The notes below the pieces were generated by a model. That model made no database searches, had not been told where the DNA came from, and worked only from the letters and a program-made list of their open reading frames with translations. Made by a program: the position numbers and the translations under genes. A stretch of 64,000 bases of DNA from Streptomyces griseosporeus. GTDB taxonomy: Bacteria; Actinomycetota; Actinomycetes; Streptomycetales; Streptomycetaceae. Shown piece by piece: positions 46,061-54,549 of this stretch. How positions within the stretch are numbered: the first letter of the stretch is position 1; every line of letters begins with the position of its first letter. The stretch spans positions 759,081 to 823,080 of the forward strand of contig NZ_BNBR01000004.1 in assembly GCF_014656055.1 (NCBI RefSeq), read 5' to 3'.

Positions 46061-47663
46061 TCCGGTACGCGCCGGGCGCGTCCACGGTGAGCCGGGTGAA
46101 CTCGCCGTCCCGGCTCAGGCAGCCCCCGTCCGCCCGCAACCACGGCGACCAGGCGATCCGTATCGTCACCGCGCCCGGCCGAGACACCCGCAGCCGCAGG
46201 TCGGCGCCGCTCGTGCGGACGACGCTGCCGGGCGCGGAGACCAGGGGGACGGCGTCCCGGACCCGGAAGACCCGCCAGTGGGCGTCCTGCCACACCGGCT
46301 CCAGCCAGTCGGGCCGCTCCTCGCGCACCAGCCGGGCCTCCTCCTCCGCGTATCCGTCGGGGCGGCCGAGCGGCAGGACGACGAACCCGACCGCCCACCG
46401 GTCCAGCCAGGCGCGGTAGGTGGCAGCGGAGAAGGTGCCGTCGTAGAAGAGGCGGGCGCGTTCCATGTCCAGCTGCCGGTTCCAGCCGCGGGCCAGGTTG
46501 ACGTGCGGGGCGAGGGCGGCGGCCTCGCGGTGGTCGCGGGCCGGGACGGCCTCCACCCGGGTGCGGTCGGCGCCGAGGCCTTCCAGCGCGCGGACGACGG
46601 GCCGGGTGTCGGCCGCCCACGCCGGTACGGCGGTGTAGACGCGCAGGTCGTCGGCGGTCTTCTTGCCGACCCAGCCGACGGAGAAGACCAGCGCGACGAC
46701 GAGCAGGGTCCGGGCGGCGCGCCGCGTCCGTTCCACGGTGAGCAGCGCGGCCAGCAGCACGGCGGGCGCGAACAGCTCGGCGAAACGCTCCACGTTCGTG
46801 CCGATGGGGGAGGGGAGGAGGTAGACGAGGACGGTTCCGGCCGCGTAGACCGCCCCGCCGATCCTGGCCACCCGCCAGCCGTGCGGCGCGAGCACGGTGA
46901 CCGCCAGCCCCAGCACGACCGGCGGCCAGACCCGGGCGAGGGGCATCAGCTGCTCGCCGGTGAAGGGGAACAGCAGGGTCGTCGCCCCGACCACGGCAGT
47001 GGGCGGCACGAGCAGGGCGAGCGCCCGGCCCCGGTCCCGCACCAGCAGGAAGCCGCCGCCGACCACGGCCAGGAACAGCCCGGCGACCGGTGAGGCCATG
47101 GTGGCCAGGGCCGCGTACCCGGCGGCGAGGACCGTGCGCCGCTGTCCCGTGAGCAGGACGCAGCCCGCCAGCCCGAAGGCGACGCCCAGGGCGAAGGTGG
47201 TGCGGCCGGAGGCCACGTCGCACCACAGGGCGAGCGAGGCGAGCAGCGCGGGCCCCAGCGGCCGGCGGACCCCGGCCCGCCCGATCAGCACGGCCGCCGC
47301 CCAGGTGGCGGCCAGACCGGACAGGGCGGTGACGGTGCGCACGCCGAGGGCGGCCATCAGGTACGGCGAGACCAGGCTGTAGTTGGCGGTGTGCATGCCG
47401 CCGTACCAGAACAGGTTGTACGCCGATCCCCCGTGCCGCGCCGCGAACCCGGCCCACGCCTGCTGTGCCGCGAGGTCCCCGCCGCCGGTGGCGAGGACCG
47501 TCCACCACAGGACGTACAGGGGAAGCACGGGCAGGGTCGCGAGGAGGGGCACGCGGTGCCGGCCGCGGGGGAGGCGCAGGACCCGAAGGATACGGAGGCG
47601 CGGATTCCGGACGGAGGACGGGCCGGTGGCCCTCTCGGCGGGGGTGACGTCGGTCGGGGCCAC
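46014..47663 (-). CDS. Polytopic membrane protein with extracytoplasmic C-terminal domain
   Basis: 549 aa, GTG start. About ten hydrophobic helices in residues 45-340 (PLLATLPVLPLYVLWWTVLA, ATMASPVAGLFLAVVGGGFL, ELFAPAVLLAALLTVERTRR), then an exposed domain to the end (RGWNRQLDMERARLFYDGTF, WRVFRVRDAVPLVSAPGSVV). The layout recalls GT-C glycosyltransferases or related envelope assembly proteins, but the early catalytic Asp typical of GT-C is not obvious. Its neighbour is a GT87-PAP2 fusion, so a role in surface polysaccharide or lipid glycosylation is plausible. Confidence 0.75.
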   Translation of the reverse strand: MAPTDVTPAERATGPSSVRNPRLRILRVLRLPRGRHRVPLLATLPVLPLYVLWWTVLATGGGDLAAQQAWAGFAARHGGSAYNLFWYGGMHTANYSLVSPYLMAALGVRTVTALSGLAATWAAAVLIGRAGVRRPLGPALLASLALWCDVASGRTTFALGVAFGLAGCVLLTGQRRTVLAAGYAALATMASPVAGLFLAVVGGGFLLVRDRGRALALLVPPTAVVGATTLLFPFTGEQLMPLARVWPPVVLGLAVTVLAPHGWRVARIGGAVYAAGTVLVYLLPSPIGTNVERFAELFAPAVLLAALLTVERTRRAARTLLVVALVFSVGWVGKKTADDLRVYTAVPAWAADTRPVVRALEGLGADRTRVEAVPARDHREAAALAPHVNLARGWNRQLDMERARLFYDGTFSAATYRAWLDRWAVGFVVLPLGRPDGYAEEEARLVREERPDWLEPVWQDAHWRVFRVRDAVPLVSAPGSVVRTSGADLRLRVSRPGAVTIRIAWSPWLRADGGCLSRDGEFTRLTVDAPGAYRISSEYGSLPGRGAGC

Positions 47664-47746
47664 GGTTGTCTAGACGCGCGCGCGGCGCCCGGCGTTCATC
47701 GCTCGGGCGCCTGCGCACACTCCGCGGGGAGTGCGGGGACGACGAA

Positions 47747-47777
47747 GGCGGCGGCCCGGGGGGAGGGGGCCGCCGCC
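47747..47777 (-). terminator. Terminator after the transglycosylase gene
   Basis: GGCGGCGGCCC (47747-47757) pairs perfectly with GGGCCGCCGCC (47767-47777), 11 bp around a 9-nt G-rich loop, 24 nt past the transglycosylase stop. Confidence 0.75.
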
Positions 47778-47800
47778 GGTCAGGGGGCGTGCGGTGCGGC

Positions 47801-48226
47801 TCAGTACCAGCCGTTGGCCTGCCAGAAGTTCCAGGCGGCGACGGGGCTGCCGTAGCGGGAGTTCATGTAGTCCAGACCCCACTTGATCTGGGTGGCGGCG
47901 TTGGTCTTCCAGTCGGCGCCGGCCGAGGCCATCTTGGTGCCGGGCAGCGCCTGGACCAGGCCGTACGCGCCGGAGGAGGAGTTGGTGGCGTCGACGTCCC
48001 AGCCGCTCTCGTGCTCGACGATGTGGGAGAAGGCCTGGTACTGCGCGGCGTCCGGGATCATCTTGTGCGCGATCGCCTGGGCCTGGGCGGCCGAGTCCGC
48101 GGAGGCCGCCGCGGCGTGGGCGGGGGCCGCGGTCAGGGCCATGCCGGCGGTGGCGGCGGCCACGGCGGCGGTGGTGAGGACCTTCTTCGGGGCGGCGAGG
48201 CGGCGAACGATGCGGGAGACGGACAC
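47801..48226 (-). CDS. Secreted lytic transglycosylase-like (SLT) protein
   Basis: 141 aa. GTG at 48226 chosen for AAAGG in front and because it starts the signal peptide (SRIVRRLAAPKKVLTTAAVA, cleavage near AHA-A). The mature protein is one small SLT domain: IVEHESGWDVDATNSSSGAY (catalytic Glu in HESGWD), GLVQALPGTKMASAGADWKT, QIKWGLDYMNSRYGSPVAAW. It would cleave the glycan strands of peptidoglycan. It lacks LysM or other wall-binding domains. I looked for a c-di-AMP riboswitch upstream, common for such genes, and did not find one. Confidence 0.88.
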   Translation of the reverse strand: MSVSRIVRRLAAPKKVLTTAAVAAATAGMALTAAPAHAAAASADSAAQAQAIAHKMIPDAAQYQAFSHIVEHESGWDVDATNSSSGAYGLVQALPGTKMASAGADWKTNAATQIKWGLDYMNSRYGSPVAAWNFWQANGWY

Positions 48227-48550
48227 GGAGAACCTTTTCTTCGGGGACAGGGGCGTCCTGGCCGCGCGGGCGGCCCGGACATGCCGCGGCGCCGAGACCC
48301 TGGGGGGCACGTCGGCGCCGTGCGACGTCATCCAGAGAAACAGGCTCGGGAATCATCCGCAATGACCCCATTTACTAGTGGAGGCCGCATCCGTCACTTC
48401 TGTCGCCTGTGTGAGCCGGCTCTCAAACCGCAGGTCAGAGGCAGAAATGGCGAGGGCATGACAGCAGCTGTGGGGTACGGCCCCGCGTCGTAGGTGACGT
48501 GGGTCATGTGGGCCGGTTCACCGCCGGACCCCCGTCGGACCCCCTCCGGC
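48227..48550. other. Gap between SLT gene and EcfS gene
   Basis: 324 bp. It carries the SLT promoter (minus strand) and the 3' end of the ECF operon. A GC-rich part (48240-48320) is followed by an AT-richer part around 48350-48380 (TTTACTAGTGGAGG). No hairpin as strong as the others in the window and no recognised riboswitch. Confidence 0.4.
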
Positions 48551-49393
48551 TCACCCTTGGGACGCCTCGAATGTGACCGCCGTCTCGAACGCCGCCCGCC
48601 GCGTGGCCCGGCGTAGCGCCCGCAGCACCGCCGGGCCCAGCACCAGGGTGAGGACGACGGTGACGACCGCGCGGCCCAGGTCCCAGCCCATGGAGGTGGC
48701 CAGGCAGTACGCGACGAAACGGGCCAGGTTCGCGGTGACCGGCGCGTCCGCGGCGAAGGCGATCCCCGAGGCCAGGCCGCCCATGAAGGGCCAGCCCGCC
48801 ATGTTCATCACCGTGCCGTAGGCGAAGGCGGCGAGGAAGCCGTAGCCGGCCAGCATCACCAGCTCCGCACGGCCCCGCAGCCGGTCCGGGCCGGGCAGCA
48901 GGCCCGCGCCCATCGTGAACCACCCCATCGCCAGCATCTGGAACGGCATCCACGGGCCCACCCCGCCGGTGAGCAGCGCCGACGCGAACATCGTCACCGA
49001 GCCCAGGACGAACCCGAAGCCGGGTCCGAGCACCCGGCCGCTGAGCACCATCAGGAAGAACATCGGCTCCAGGCCCGCCGTGCCCGCGCCGATCGGCCGC
49101 AGCGCCGCACCCGTCGCCGCCAGCACGCCGAGCATCGCCACCGCCTTCGGACCCAGGCCCGACTCGGAGATCGTCGCCGCGACCACCCCGACCAGCAGCA
49201 CCAGCAGCCCCGCGAACAGCCACGGCGCGTCCTGCGCGTGCGCGGTCAGCCGCGAGCCGGGCGGCGCGAGGAACGGCCAGCCGAACGCCACCACGCCCAC
49301 CGCACTCACCAGCACCAGCGCCGCCACCGAACGCGGCCCCAGCCGGATCGCCCGCGCCTGCCGGTCCGCCGGCCGATCGTCCCTCCGGCTCAT
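48551..49393 (-). CDS. ECF transporter S component, probable cobalamin-specific
   Basis: 280 aa. ATG overlaps the previous stop as ATGA, so it is coupled to the ATPase gene. Six or more hydrophobic helices in the ECF S-component order (GPKAVAMLGVLAATGAALRP, EPMFFLMVLSGRVLGPGFGF, GGVGPWMPFQMLAMGWFTMG). The GxxxPWxPFQ stretch is seen in the CbrT-type family. Lying last in a cobalamin-riboswitch operon with EcfT and EcfA, it is best read as the B12-binding membrane subunit. Direct evidence for the ligand is only the riboswitch and context. Confidence 0.83.
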   Translation of the reverse strand: MSRRDDRPADRQARAIRLGPRSVAALVLVSAVGVVAFGWPFLAPPGSRLTAHAQDAPWLFAGLLVLLVGVVAATISESGLGPKAVAMLGVLAATGAALRPIGAGTAGLEPMFFLMVLSGRVLGPGFGFVLGSVTMFASALLTGGVGPWMPFQMLAMGWFTMGAGLLPGPDRLRGRAELVMLAGYGFLAAFAYGTVMNMAGWPFMGGLASGIAFAADAPVTANLARFVAYCLATSMGWDLGRAVVTVVLTLVLGPAVLRALRRATRRAAFETAVTFEASQG

Positions 49394-51096
49394 CGCAGCG
49401 CCTCCCGCACCTGGGCCACGGTCAGCCACCGCTGCGGCGCCAGGATCTTCGTCACCTGCGGGGCGTAGGACGGCGACGACACCACGACGTCCGCGGTCGG
49501 ACCGTCGGCGATCACCTCACCCTCGGCGAGCAGCACCACCCGGTCGGCCAGCTCGGCCGCCAGCTCCACGTCGTGCGTGGCCAGCACGATCGTGTGGCCG
49601 TCACGGGCGAGCCCGCGCAGGTGGGTGATCAGGCGGGCCTTGGCCGCGTAGTCCAGGCCGCGGGTCGGCTCGTCGAGCAGGACCAGCGGCGGGCGGGCCG
49701 TCAGGACCACCGCCAGGGCCAGGGCCAGCCGCTGTCCCTCGGAGAGGTCCCGCGGGTGCGTGCCGTCGGCCACGCCCGGCAGCAGCTCGGCGACCAGCGC
49801 GCGGCAGGTGCCGGGGGCGGCCTCCGCGTCCCGGTCGGCGGCGGCGCACTCGGCGGCCACGGTGTCGGCGTACAGCAGGTCCCGCGGCTCCTGCGGCACC
49901 AGGCCCACCCGGCGCACCAGCTCCCGCGGCGGCGTCCGGTACGGCTCCGCGCCGCCGACCCGCACCACGCCCGACGCGGGCTGCACCAGCCCGACCAGCG
50001 AGCCGAGCAGCGTCGACTTCCCGGCGCCGTTGCGTCCCATCAGGGCGACGGTCTCACCGGGGGCGAGGGCGAGATCCACCCGCCGCAGCGCCCGCACCCG
50101 GCCGCGCCGCACGGCGAGCCCGCGCACCTCGGCGACGGGGGAGGAGGCGGGGTCGGGCGCGGTGAGACGGGGCCGCCCGAGGAGACGGCGGGCCCGGCGG
50201 ACGGACGGCGGAGGTGACGTGGGGGTGGGCAGGCGCACCGGTGCGGCGGCGGGGTCGGCGGAAGGCCCAGGGTCCTGGCGCTCCGCCAGGCGCTCCCGCA
50301 GGGCGCCCGCGCGCCGCCGGGCGTCCCGGACCGTCAGGGGCAGCGGCGACCAGCCGGCCAGCCGGCCCAGGCCGACGACCGGCGGGTACACCGGCGACAC
50401 GGCCATCATCTCCGCCGGGGTGCCGAGGACCAGGGGTGCGCCGGGCGCGGGCAGGAGGGCGACCCGGTCGGCGTACTGCACGACCCGTTCCAGGCGGTGC
50501 TCGGCCATCAGGACGGTCGTGCCGAGGTCGTGCACCAGCCGCTGGACGACCGCGAGGACCTCCTCGGCCGCCGCCGGGTCCAGCGCGGAGGTCGGTTCGT
50601 CGAGCACGAGCACCCGGGGGTGCGGGGTGAGGACGGAACCGATGGCGACCCGCTGCTGCTGTCCGCCGGAGAGCGTGGCCAGCGGGCGGTCGCGCAGGCC
50701 CGCCAGCCCCAGCAGGTCCAGGGTCTCCTCGACGCGGCGCCGCATCACCTCCGGGGGCAGGCCGAGCGACTCCATGCCGTAGGCGAGTTCGTCCTCGACG
50801 GTGTCGGTGACGAAGTGCGACAGCGGGTCCTGGCCCACCGTGCCGACCACGTCGGCGAGTTCGCGTGGCTTGTGGGTACGGGTGTCGCGGCCGGCGACGG
50901 TGACGCGGCCGGCCAGGGTGCCGCCGGTGAAGTGCGGCACGAGACCGCTCACCGCGCCGAGCACGGTCGACTTGCCGACACCCGAGGGGCCGGCGAGGAG
51001 GACGAGTTCACCCTCCGGGACCTCGAAGTCGACGCCGCGGACGGTGGGTTCGGCGGCACCGTCGTACGTCACCGACACGTTCTCGAAACGGATCAC
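49390..51096 (-). CDS. ECF transporter ATPase, two fused ABC domains (EcfA-EcfA')
   Basis: 568 aa. GTG overlaps the EcfT stop as GTGA. NBD1 (1-235): Walker A LLAGPSGVGKSTVL, signature LSGGQQQRVAIG, Walker B VLVLDEPTSALDP, H-loop AEHRLERV. NBD2 (about 325-560): Walker A LMGRNGAGKSTLLG, signature LSEGQRLALAL, Walker B LVLLDEPTRGLDYA, H-loop LATHDVELA. A Pro/Arg-rich linker joins them. Most ECF modules have two separate ATPases; fusion is common in actinobacteria. It powers uptake through EcfT. Confidence 0.93.
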   Translation of the reverse strand: MIRFENVSVTYDGAAEPTVRGVDFEVPEGELVLLAGPSGVGKSTVLGAVSGLVPHFTGGTLAGRVTVAGRDTRTHKPRELADVVGTVGQDPLSHFVTDTVEDELAYGMESLGLPPEVMRRRVEETLDLLGLAGLRDRPLATLSGGQQQRVAIGSVLTPHPRVLVLDEPTSALDPAAAEEVLAVVQRLVHDLGTTVLMAEHRLERVVQYADRVALLPAPGAPLVLGTPAEMMAVSPVYPPVVGLGRLAGWSPLPLTVRDARRRAGALRERLAERQDPGPSADPAAAPVRLPTPTSPPPSVRRARRLLGRPRLTAPDPASSPVAEVRGLAVRRGRVRALRRVDLALAPGETVALMGRNGAGKSTLLGSLVGLVQPASGVVRVGGAEPYRTPPRELVRRVGLVPQEPRDLLYADTVAAECAAADRDAEAAPGTCRALVAELLPGVADGTHPRDLSEGQRLALALAVVLTARPPLVLLDEPTRGLDYAAKARLITHLRGLARDGHTIVLATHDVELAAELADRVVLLAEGEVIADGPTADVVVSSPSYAPQVTKILAPQRWLTVAQVREALR

Positions 51097-52406
51097 GACG
51101 GGGGCTCCTCGGACGGGGAGGACTTGTAGGACTTGGAGGACTTGGAGGACTCGCGGGGGTCGGGGGACTCGGCGGGCTCGGCGCCGACCGCGGCCTGGAT
51201 GCGGGCGGCGGGCCGGGCACGGGCGGCGGCGGGCGCGGCCGACTCCGCGCGGCCCGCGGACCGGGGTGACCGGCGGGGCTCGGCGTGGTCGGCGGCCTCG
51301 GACCGGACGGCGGGCTCGGCGGACCGGGAGGCCGCCGTCGGCTCCGCGCGGCCGGCCGGCGCGGCGAACGCCGGGAGCAGGCCCAGCAGGACCGCCGCCG
51401 CGGGCCACAGCGGCAGTGCGGGCGCGGTCAGCGGGACGACACCCGGGTGCAGTGCCGCCGGGTCGGCGGACGCGGCCAGGGTCAGCAGGGCGGCGACCGC
51501 GGCGCCCGACCCGGCGACCAGGCAGGCGCGCACGGTCCAGCGGTCGGGGCGGTAGCGGGTGCGGGGGGTGCGCCGGCCGCCGAGCCGCAGTCCCGCCAGC
51601 GCCGCCGCCAGCCCGGCCAGCAGGACCGGCAGGCCGTAGCCGCCGCCCGCCGCGGTGAGCAGCCCGTACGTGCCCGCGCACACGCCGAGCAGCCCGCCCA
51701 GGGTGAGCGCGGCCGTCGTACGGCGGACGGAGGCGGGGACGTCGGCGGTACGGCCGTACCCGCGCGAGTCCATCGCGGCGGCCAGCGCGACCGACCGCTC
51801 CAACGCCCCCTCCAGCACGGGCAGTCCGACCTGGAGCAGGCCCCGCACCCCGCGGTCCGGGCGCCCCCGCAGCCGGCGGGCGGCCCGCAGCCGCTGCACG
51901 TCCGCGACGAGGTTCGGGGCGAAGGTGAGGGCGACGACCACCGCGACGCCCGTCTCGTACAGCGCGCCGGGCAGCGTCTTCAGCAGCCGGGTCGGGGAGG
52001 CGAGGGCGTTCGCCGCGCCGACGCAGACCAGCAGCGTGGCGAGGCGCAGCGCGTCGTACGCGGCGAACAGCAGGCCCTCGGCGGTGACCCGGCCGCCCAG
52101 CCGGATGCCCTGCGCCCAGTGCGGCAGCGGCACCTCGGGGAGCGTGACGAGGACGTGGGTGCCCGGGATCGGGGAGCCGAGGACCACCGCGAACAGCAGG
52201 CGGACCAGCAGCACGGCGAGGCCCAGCTTGAGGAAGGCGCCGTAGGAGCGGGACCAGGGGGTGTCGGGCCGGCACGTCGTCACGACGTACGCCGAGACCG
52301 CGAGGAGCAGGGCGAGCAGCAGCGGGTTGGTGGTGCGGGTCGCGGCCGTGCCGAGCCCGAGCGCCCACAGCCACCAGGCGCCCGGGTGCACCCCGGCGTC
52401 ACGCAT
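51093..52406 (-). CDS. ECF transporter transmembrane protein EcfT
   Basis: 437 aa. Overlaps the upstream gene by 8 bp. N-terminal 300 residues: about seven hydrophobic helices with EcfT motifs LFAAYDALRLATLLVCVGAA and the coupling-helix signature AMDSRGYGR plus the earlier RLRAARRLRGRPDRG, which contact the ATPases. The last 90 residues are a low-complexity Ala/Glu/Arg tail ending KSSKSYKSSPSEEPPS, encoded by a 9-bp tandem repeat; EcfT proteins are normally near 260-300 aa, so the tail is an addition of unknown use. Confidence 0.88.
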   Translation of the reverse strand: MRDAGVHPGAWWLWALGLGTAATRTTNPLLLALLLAVSAYVVTTCRPDTPWSRSYGAFLKLGLAVLLVRLLFAVVLGSPIPGTHVLVTLPEVPLPHWAQGIRLGGRVTAEGLLFAAYDALRLATLLVCVGAANALASPTRLLKTLPGALYETGVAVVVALTFAPNLVADVQRLRAARRLRGRPDRGVRGLLQVGLPVLEGALERSVALAAAMDSRGYGRTADVPASVRRTTAALTLGGLLGVCAGTYGLLTAAGGGYGLPVLLAGLAAALAGLRLGGRRTPRTRYRPDRWTVRACLVAGSGAAVAALLTLAASADPAALHPGVVPLTAPALPLWPAAAVLLGLLPAFAAPAGRAEPTAASRSAEPAVRSEAADHAEPRRSPRSAGRAESAAPAAARARPAARIQAAVGAEPAESPDPRESSKSSKSYKSSPSEEPPS

Positions 52407-53037
52407 CCCGGCGACGCCGCCCGGCCTGCCACACCGCGGCGCCCGCGAGGACGACGACGACCGCGCCGCCGGCGAGCAGCCCGACCGAGGGGCCGCCCTC
52501 CGACTTCTTCTCCGGTTTCGTCATACGGGACCCGCTGTCCGATGACACCTGCTCCCCGCACCCCCGCTGCGGATAGCCGGAGATGGCGCACAGCAGGGCG
52601 TTGGTGTCGTAGCGCAGCGGCTTGGCGACGGCGGCCAGTGCCTCGGCCGTCGTCGCGTCGGGGGCGACACGGGCGCAGGCCGTGCGCGGCGCGGGCGGGG
52701 TCTCCCCGGAGGGGGCGTCCGCGGCGGTGCCGAAGTCGAGGACGAGGGCGACGCGCTTGCTGCCCTCGCGGGCCGGCGTGCGCGCGCAGATCGCGTCGAA
52801 GTCCGCCGTACCGCGCGGCTGCGCGGCGTCGGCGGAGTCCTGGCTGACGGCGAAGCGGAAGCCCTGCACGGCGCCGTCGGCGGGGCGGGCGGTGGAGGGG
52901 CCCTCGGTGGCGTACGCCCACCGGCCGCCGTCGCGCTCCCAGAACGACCAGTACCGGTAACCGGTGGCGTGTGCCTGCGCCGCGCCTGCCAGCAGCAGGA
53001 ACGCGGTCACCAGGAGAGCGGCGGCGCGGCGGGTCAC
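52399..53037 (-). CDS. SCO2322 family secreted, C-terminally anchored protein
   Basis: 212 aa. GTG start overlaps the previous stop (GTGA). Signal peptide (RRAAALLVTAFLLLAGAAQA), then a conserved domain beginning TGYRYWSFWERDGGRWAYA and PADGAVQGFRFAVSQDSADA, with Cys pairs (AICART, RTACARV, LLCAISGYPQRGCG). A C-terminal membrane helix (VGLLAGGAVVVVLAGAAVWQ) and RRRR stop anchor it outside. The family name is recalled. Always close to ECF genes as far as I know; it may pass cobalamin to the ECF transporter. Confidence 0.83.
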   Translation of the reverse strand: MTRRAAALLVTAFLLLAGAAQAHATGYRYWSFWERDGGRWAYATEGPSTARPADGAVQGFRFAVSQDSADAAQPRGTADFDAICARTPAREGSKRVALVLDFGTAADAPSGETPPAPRTACARVAPDATTAEALAAVAKPLRYDTNALLCAISGYPQRGCGEQVSSDSGSRMTKPEKKSEGGPSVGLLAGGAVVVVLAGAAVWQAGRRRRDA

Positions 53038-54251
53038 AGCTGCGGGCCCTTGCGGCGGCCGCTCACCAGGAAGCCGATGCCGATACCGGCGACGAGGCAC
53101 ACGCCGACGAACCACCAGACGCCGAAGGGCGAGCCGTCGTCCTTCTTGTCCTTCTTGCCGGTGTCCTCCTGCGCGGTCGCCTTGGTCTGCGGGGCCGGGC
53201 CGGTCGCGGTCAGCTGGGCCACCAGGTCCTGCCCGCCGAAGCGGCGCGGGTCGGTGCCGGTGGCGTGCGCGGCGAAGATCAGCTGGGCGTAGGCGGCGGG
53301 GCCGCTCTGCCGCGCCCATCCGGCGGCGTTCTTCTCCAGCCAGGCCAGCGGCTGCCGGGCCTGGTCGGCGCCGCCCTGCGCGGCGAGCGCGACGACGGCG
53401 TCGGCGGTGTTGCCGTAGTCGGGCTGGTCGGTGGCGCCGGGCAGCGCGGAGACGAGGTGGCCGTCCTTCTTGACGGCCTGGGCGAGGTAGGCGGCACCGT
53501 TGGCGGCGGCCTGCGCGGGCGTGCGGGCGCCGTCGGAGCAGGCGGGCGCCGCCGTCTTCGCGGCGGGCCCGGCGACCAGGCCCTCGCCGAGGGTACCGAG
53601 CACGGCCGCGGCGGTCGCGTCGGCGTTGGCGGCGAGCTTGCCCGCCTTGTCCGGCTGGAAGGCGAACGCGCCGCCGTCCGCGCAGGGCAGGGCGAGCTTC
53701 AGCAGGGCGTCGGAGGGCGACTTGCCGTCCTTCCGCACGGTGTCGGGCTTCTCTCCTACGGCGGTGAGCGCGCCGACGACCACGGACGTGGAGTTGGCGT
53801 CACTGGCGCCGCCGGGGGTGTAGCCCCAGCCGCCGTCCTTGTTCTGCACCGACTTCAGCCAGGTGACCGCCTTGCCGGTCTGCGCGTCGTGCCCGCCGAG
53901 CGCGGCGAGGGCCTGCACGGCGGCGGCGGTGCTGTTGGTGTCGACCATCACCTTGGCGTCGCAGGCCTTGGCCGGGTCGGCGCGGAAGGCGGCGAACGCG
54001 CCGTTCGCGCACTGCTGTCCGGTCAGCCAGTCCACGGCCTTGGCGGCCGGCTCGACGCCCACGGTGTGCTGCGCGAGCAGGGCGAGGGACTGCCGCCACA
54101 CACCGTCGTACGTCGGGTCGCCGCTGCCGAAGAGCCCGGACGGCTTGGCGACGGACGGGGACGGAGACGGGGACGCGGCGACGGCGGGCGCGGCGGCGGC
54201 GCCGACGACGGCGATGGCGGCCAGGGCCGCGGCACTGCGGCGGACGTTCAT
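53034..54251 (-). CDS. Transcobalamin-like alpha/alpha-barrel surface protein
   Basis: 405 aa. ATG at 54251. Signal peptide (ALAAIAVVGAAAAPAVAAS), a Pro/Ser spacer, then prenyltransferase/squalene-cyclase type alpha-alpha repeats: AVDWLTGQQCANGAFAAFRA, AVTWLKSVQNKDGGWGYTPG, AAYLAQAVKKDGHLVSALPG. The same fold forms the B12-binding alpha domain of intrinsic factor and transcobalamin. Cys pairs are likely disulfides. C-terminal helix (WWFVGVCLVAGIGIGFLVSG) anchors it. First gene after the cobalamin riboswitch, so a B12 receptor at the cell surface is the best inference; terpene chemistry is excluded by location and the lack of DxDD. Confidence 0.83.
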   Translation of the reverse strand: MNVRRSAAALAAIAVVGAAAAPAVAASPSPSPSVAKPSGLFGSGDPTYDGVWRQSLALLAQHTVGVEPAAKAVDWLTGQQCANGAFAAFRADPAKACDAKVMVDTNSTAAAVQALAALGGHDAQTGKAVTWLKSVQNKDGGWGYTPGGASDANSTSVVVGALTAVGEKPDTVRKDGKSPSDALLKLALPCADGGAFAFQPDKAGKLAANADATAAAVLGTLGEGLVAGPAAKTAAPACSDGARTPAQAAANGAAYLAQAVKKDGHLVSALPGATDQPDYGNTADAVVALAAQGGADQARQPLAWLEKNAAGWARQSGPAAYAQLIFAAHATGTDPRRFGGQDLVAQLTATGPAPQTKATAQEDTGKKDKKDDGSPFGVWWFVGVCLVAGIGIGFLVSGRRKGPQL

Positions 54252-54344
54252 GATCGGCGGCTGCCTCTCCCTGTTGACGCGGGCAGGGCAGCACGGGAGG
54301 ACGACCCCGGGCGGCTCTGCTCCGCAGACCTCGACGGTGCCGCG

Positions 54345-54478
54345 CGGCGGCGGACTGCCGACGCACGTGAGCCGGTCACGACCGCACGGGGCAATCCGGC
54401 TCGCCCCTTGTCTCCGGGGCTCACGGTTGCGGGTCAGCGCCGGAATTGCACCGGCTTTCCCCCGTACGGGTGTGATGA
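54345..54478 (-). promoter_or_regulatory. Cobalamin riboswitch
   Basis: On the minus strand the core reads GGGGGAAAGCCGGTGC then AATTCCGGCGCTGACCCGC, AACCGTGAGCC, then GCGAGCCGGATTGCCCCGTG and a 3' part near 54345. The GCCGGTGCAATTCCGGC hairpin (54439-54455) and the CTGACCCGCAACCGTGAG element (54420-54437) are the most conserved pieces of this class. It lies 94 nt before the start of the first gene of the ECF operon, leaving room for a Shine-Dalgarno-masking platform. Adenosylcobalamin or a related form should switch the operon off. Ends are approximate. Confidence 0.92.
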
Positions 54479-54549
54479 CGACGCGGCCACTTTACCGGCC
54501 CGTAGGACAGGGGCTGCGGGGTGCCCGAGCGGGTGGATAGCTTCCTGCC

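Noticed and set aside
43525..46419. A 964-codon open frame on the plus strand overlapping the GT87-PAP2 gene
   Set aside because: It is Arg/Pro/Ala-rich shadow translation of a real gene in another frame; the true frame has membrane helices, PSLH and GNHWVLD motifs.
48227..48480. c-di-AMP (ydaO) riboswitch upstream of the transglycosylase
   Set aside because: Expected because such genes often have one, but the conserved GGGAGC...GGGTGAA-type core is not found on either strand.
53034..54251. Squalene cyclase or prenyltransferase enzyme
   Set aside because: The fold is similar but the protein is secreted, membrane-anchored, lacks the DxDD motif and sits in a B12-riboswitch ECF operon.
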